From: an uncultured Collinsella sp.
Lineage (GTDB): Bacteria > Actinomycetota > Coriobacteriia > Coriobacteriales > Coriobacteriaceae
DNA: 5,792 nt
Direction: 5' to 3'
NCBI GenBank assembly: GCA_900549245.1
Contig: URNQ01000125.1
Span: 1 to 5,792, forward strand
The notes beneath the pieces were generated by a model that searched no databases, was not told the origin of the DNA, and saw nothing but the letters and a program-made list of their open reading frames with translations. Below are positions 4,830-5,792 of the stretch, one piece after another. Position numbers and translations under genes: made by a program. Each line of letters starts with the position of its first letter. The first letter of the stretch is position 1.

Positions 4830-4837
4830 GGTACAAT
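4830..4837 (+). promoter_or_regulatory. Possible -10 element for the BI-1 gene
   Basis: GGTACAAT at 4830-4837 includes TACAAT, five of six to TATAAT, about 60 nt before the BI-1 start. No -35 hexamer is visible at the right distance. The upstream GGGTA context resembles that of the element at 5679-5687. Confidence 0.4.
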
Positions 4838-4897
4838 AGCAGGAATCTTGTCAGCTACTGCGCCGTTATTTGTGGCACTTTTTGAAAGGACGAACCT

Positions 4898-5593
4898 ATG
4901 AACGATATCCAGGGCTATCAGAACGGCCCCGTCGAGAGCGGCGCAAGCCGCGCCAAGGAGATGTCGCCGCGCGCGTACAATCTCGCCATGTCTGCCCTGA
5001 TCTTCTTGGGCTTTTGCGCCATGGGCGCCGGCGCCTACTTTACGAGCACCATGTCGTTTGCGCGCATGATGATGAGCGGCGCCGCCTTGCCGCTGGTCTT
5101 TGGCTCGTTTATTTTGACCATCGTCGGCATGGTCATGATGTCGGCCGCCGCCAGCAAGCAGTCCGTGGGCCTGTCCCTTGTGGGCTACGTAATCTTTGCG
5201 AGTACCTTTGGCCTGACCGCGTCGTTTGGCCTTGCCAACTACGACCTGCCCACCATCAACACTGCCTTTATCGCCACGGCCGCCATCACCTTTGTCTTTG
5301 GAGCCTTGGGCGTGACGTTCCCCAAGTTTTTCCAGCGCGTATATGGCATCGGTTTTGGCATTCTGCTCGCCACTATTCTGGTTGAGATCGTGCTGATGTT
5401 CATGGGCGTCTCGCAGACCATCACCGATCTGATCGTGATCGTGGTGTTCGCCGGCTTTATTGGCTACGACACCTATGTTGCCACGACGGTGCCGCCTACG
5501 CTGCCCAACGCCGCGCTTATGGCCTCTAACCTGTTCGTGGATATTATCAACGTGTTCCTGCGCATTTTGAACATCCTCGGCCGTCGCGATTAA
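4898..5593 (+). CDS. Bax inhibitor-1 (BI-1/YccA/YetJ) family membrane protein
   Basis: Bacterial BI-1 family proteins are integral membrane proteins; B. subtilis YetJ is a pH-sensitive calcium leak channel, and E. coli YccA modulates FtsH protease. Which role applies here is unknown. The product has 231 residues, normal for the family. A hydrophilic N-terminus (1-26) precedes about seven hydrophobic segments, starting near 27, 62, 90, 119, 149, 174 and 205. The C-terminal family features are clear: 'GFIGYDTYVA' with Asp191, and 'NLFVDIINVFLRILNILGRR' (211-230) with Asp215. These two aspartates match the pair that forms the pH-sensing latch in YetJ. AAAGGA upstream (near 4883-4888) is well spaced from the ATG. 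It has a possible own promoter at 4830-4837 and a strong terminator after its stop. Confidence 0.93.
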   Translation: MNDIQGYQNGPVESGASRAKEMSPRAYNLAMSALIFLGFCAMGAGAYFTSTMSFARMMMSGAALPLVFGSFILTIVGMVMMSAAASKQSVGLSLVGYVIFASTFGLTASFGLANYDLPTINTAFIATAAITFVFGALGVTFPKFFQRVYGIGFGILLATILVEIVLMFMGVSQTITDLIVIVVFAGFIGYDTYVATTVPPTLPNAALMASNLFVDIINVFLRILNILGRRD

Positions 5594-5642
5594 AACGCGG
5601 CATTGCGACGCTTCCTGCCGGACACGGTAAAACGATGCGAAA

Positions 5643-5668
5643 GGCGGTCCTTCGGGGCCGTCTTTTTT
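5643..5668 (+). terminator. Intrinsic terminator with UUCG tetraloop after the BI-1 gene
   Basis: An 8-bp stem (5643-5650 with 5655-5662, including two G-U pairs) closes a C(UUCG)G tetraloop and is followed by six T residues at 5663-5668. Flanking A and T residues can extend it. It lies about 50 nt past the BI-1 stop. Confidence 0.9.
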
Positions 5669-5678
5669 GTGCGCGGCG

Positions 5679-5687
5679 GGGTATCAT
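5679..5687 (+). promoter_or_regulatory. Possible -10 element for the gene at the right edge
   Basis: GGGTATCAT at 5679-5687 contains TATCAT (five of six to TATAAT), directly after the terminator and about 48 nt before the ATG at 5735. No -35 hexamer is visible. Confidence 0.35.
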
Positions 5688-5734
5688 GGATGGGAAAAAG
5701 CCGATAGCGGCAGCGACAGGAAAGGTGGCCACGT

Positions 5735-5792
5735 ATGGCAGACGTCGACAACAGGAACCGTAACCGCAGGTCCAACCGAACGGGTCAGCCCA
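5735..5792 (+). CDS. Start of an unidentified protein (cut off by the window)
   Basis: ATG at 5735 follows AAAGGTGG (5721-5728) by 6 nt, a reasonable ribosome site, and comes after a terminator and a -10-like element, so it looks like a new transcription unit. Only 19 full codons are visible: 'MADVDNRNRNRRSNRTGQP', hydrophilic and rich in Asn and Arg, probably a disordered N-terminal tail. Nothing in it identifies the family. Confidence 0.65.
   Translation, partial: MADVDNRNRNRRSNRTGQP

Overview
The window reads as chromosomal DNA of a high-GC Gram-positive bacterium. A sepF-yggT-divIVA division cluster, a DivIVA of actinobacterial type (Lys-Arg-Gly-Tyr in the N-terminal domain) and general G/C-ending codon use fit a gut coriobacterium such as Collinsella. 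That name is inference from gene content and style, not a database match.

Layout. Positions 1-1500 (+ strand) hold the distal part of a cell-division cluster: the 3' part of sepF, a small yggT/ylmG membrane gene that seems to start at an ATC codon, and divIVA, closed by an intrinsic terminator. Positions 1582-2198 (- strand) hold a small FMN-dependent nitroreductase-family gene with its own terminator, convergent with divIVA. Positions 2199-2484 have no confident gene. They hold a strand-asymmetric leader with three copies of a 9-mer and a possible small membrane ORF, plus a perfect 26-bp inverted repeat. Positions 2485-4224 (- strand) are a two-gene phosphate module: pit (transporter) followed by a DUF47/PhoU-like gene. 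Positions 4225-4474 are a divergent regulatory region. Positions 4475-4813 (+) encode a 112-residue protein I do not recognise by function. Positions 4898-5593 (+) encode a Bax inhibitor-1 family membrane protein, followed by a UUCG-loop terminator. The first 19 full codons of another + strand gene run off the right edge.

How the genes work together. SepF, YggT/YlmG and DivIVA are membrane-associated division or polar-growth factors, and their clustering is classical in Gram-positives. Pit and DUF47 form a low-affinity phosphate uptake unit. The remaining genes (nitroreductase, unknown protein, BI-1) look like independent housekeeping units.

I see no CRISPR array, phage, toxin-antitoxin or defence system, and no transposase. 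The most unusual items are the apparent ATC start of yggT, the 79-bp palindromic element at 2382-2460, the K-rich (G/T-rich) leader with a possible small ORF before the nitroreductase, and an unused perfect Shine-Dalgarno sequence upstream of pit.
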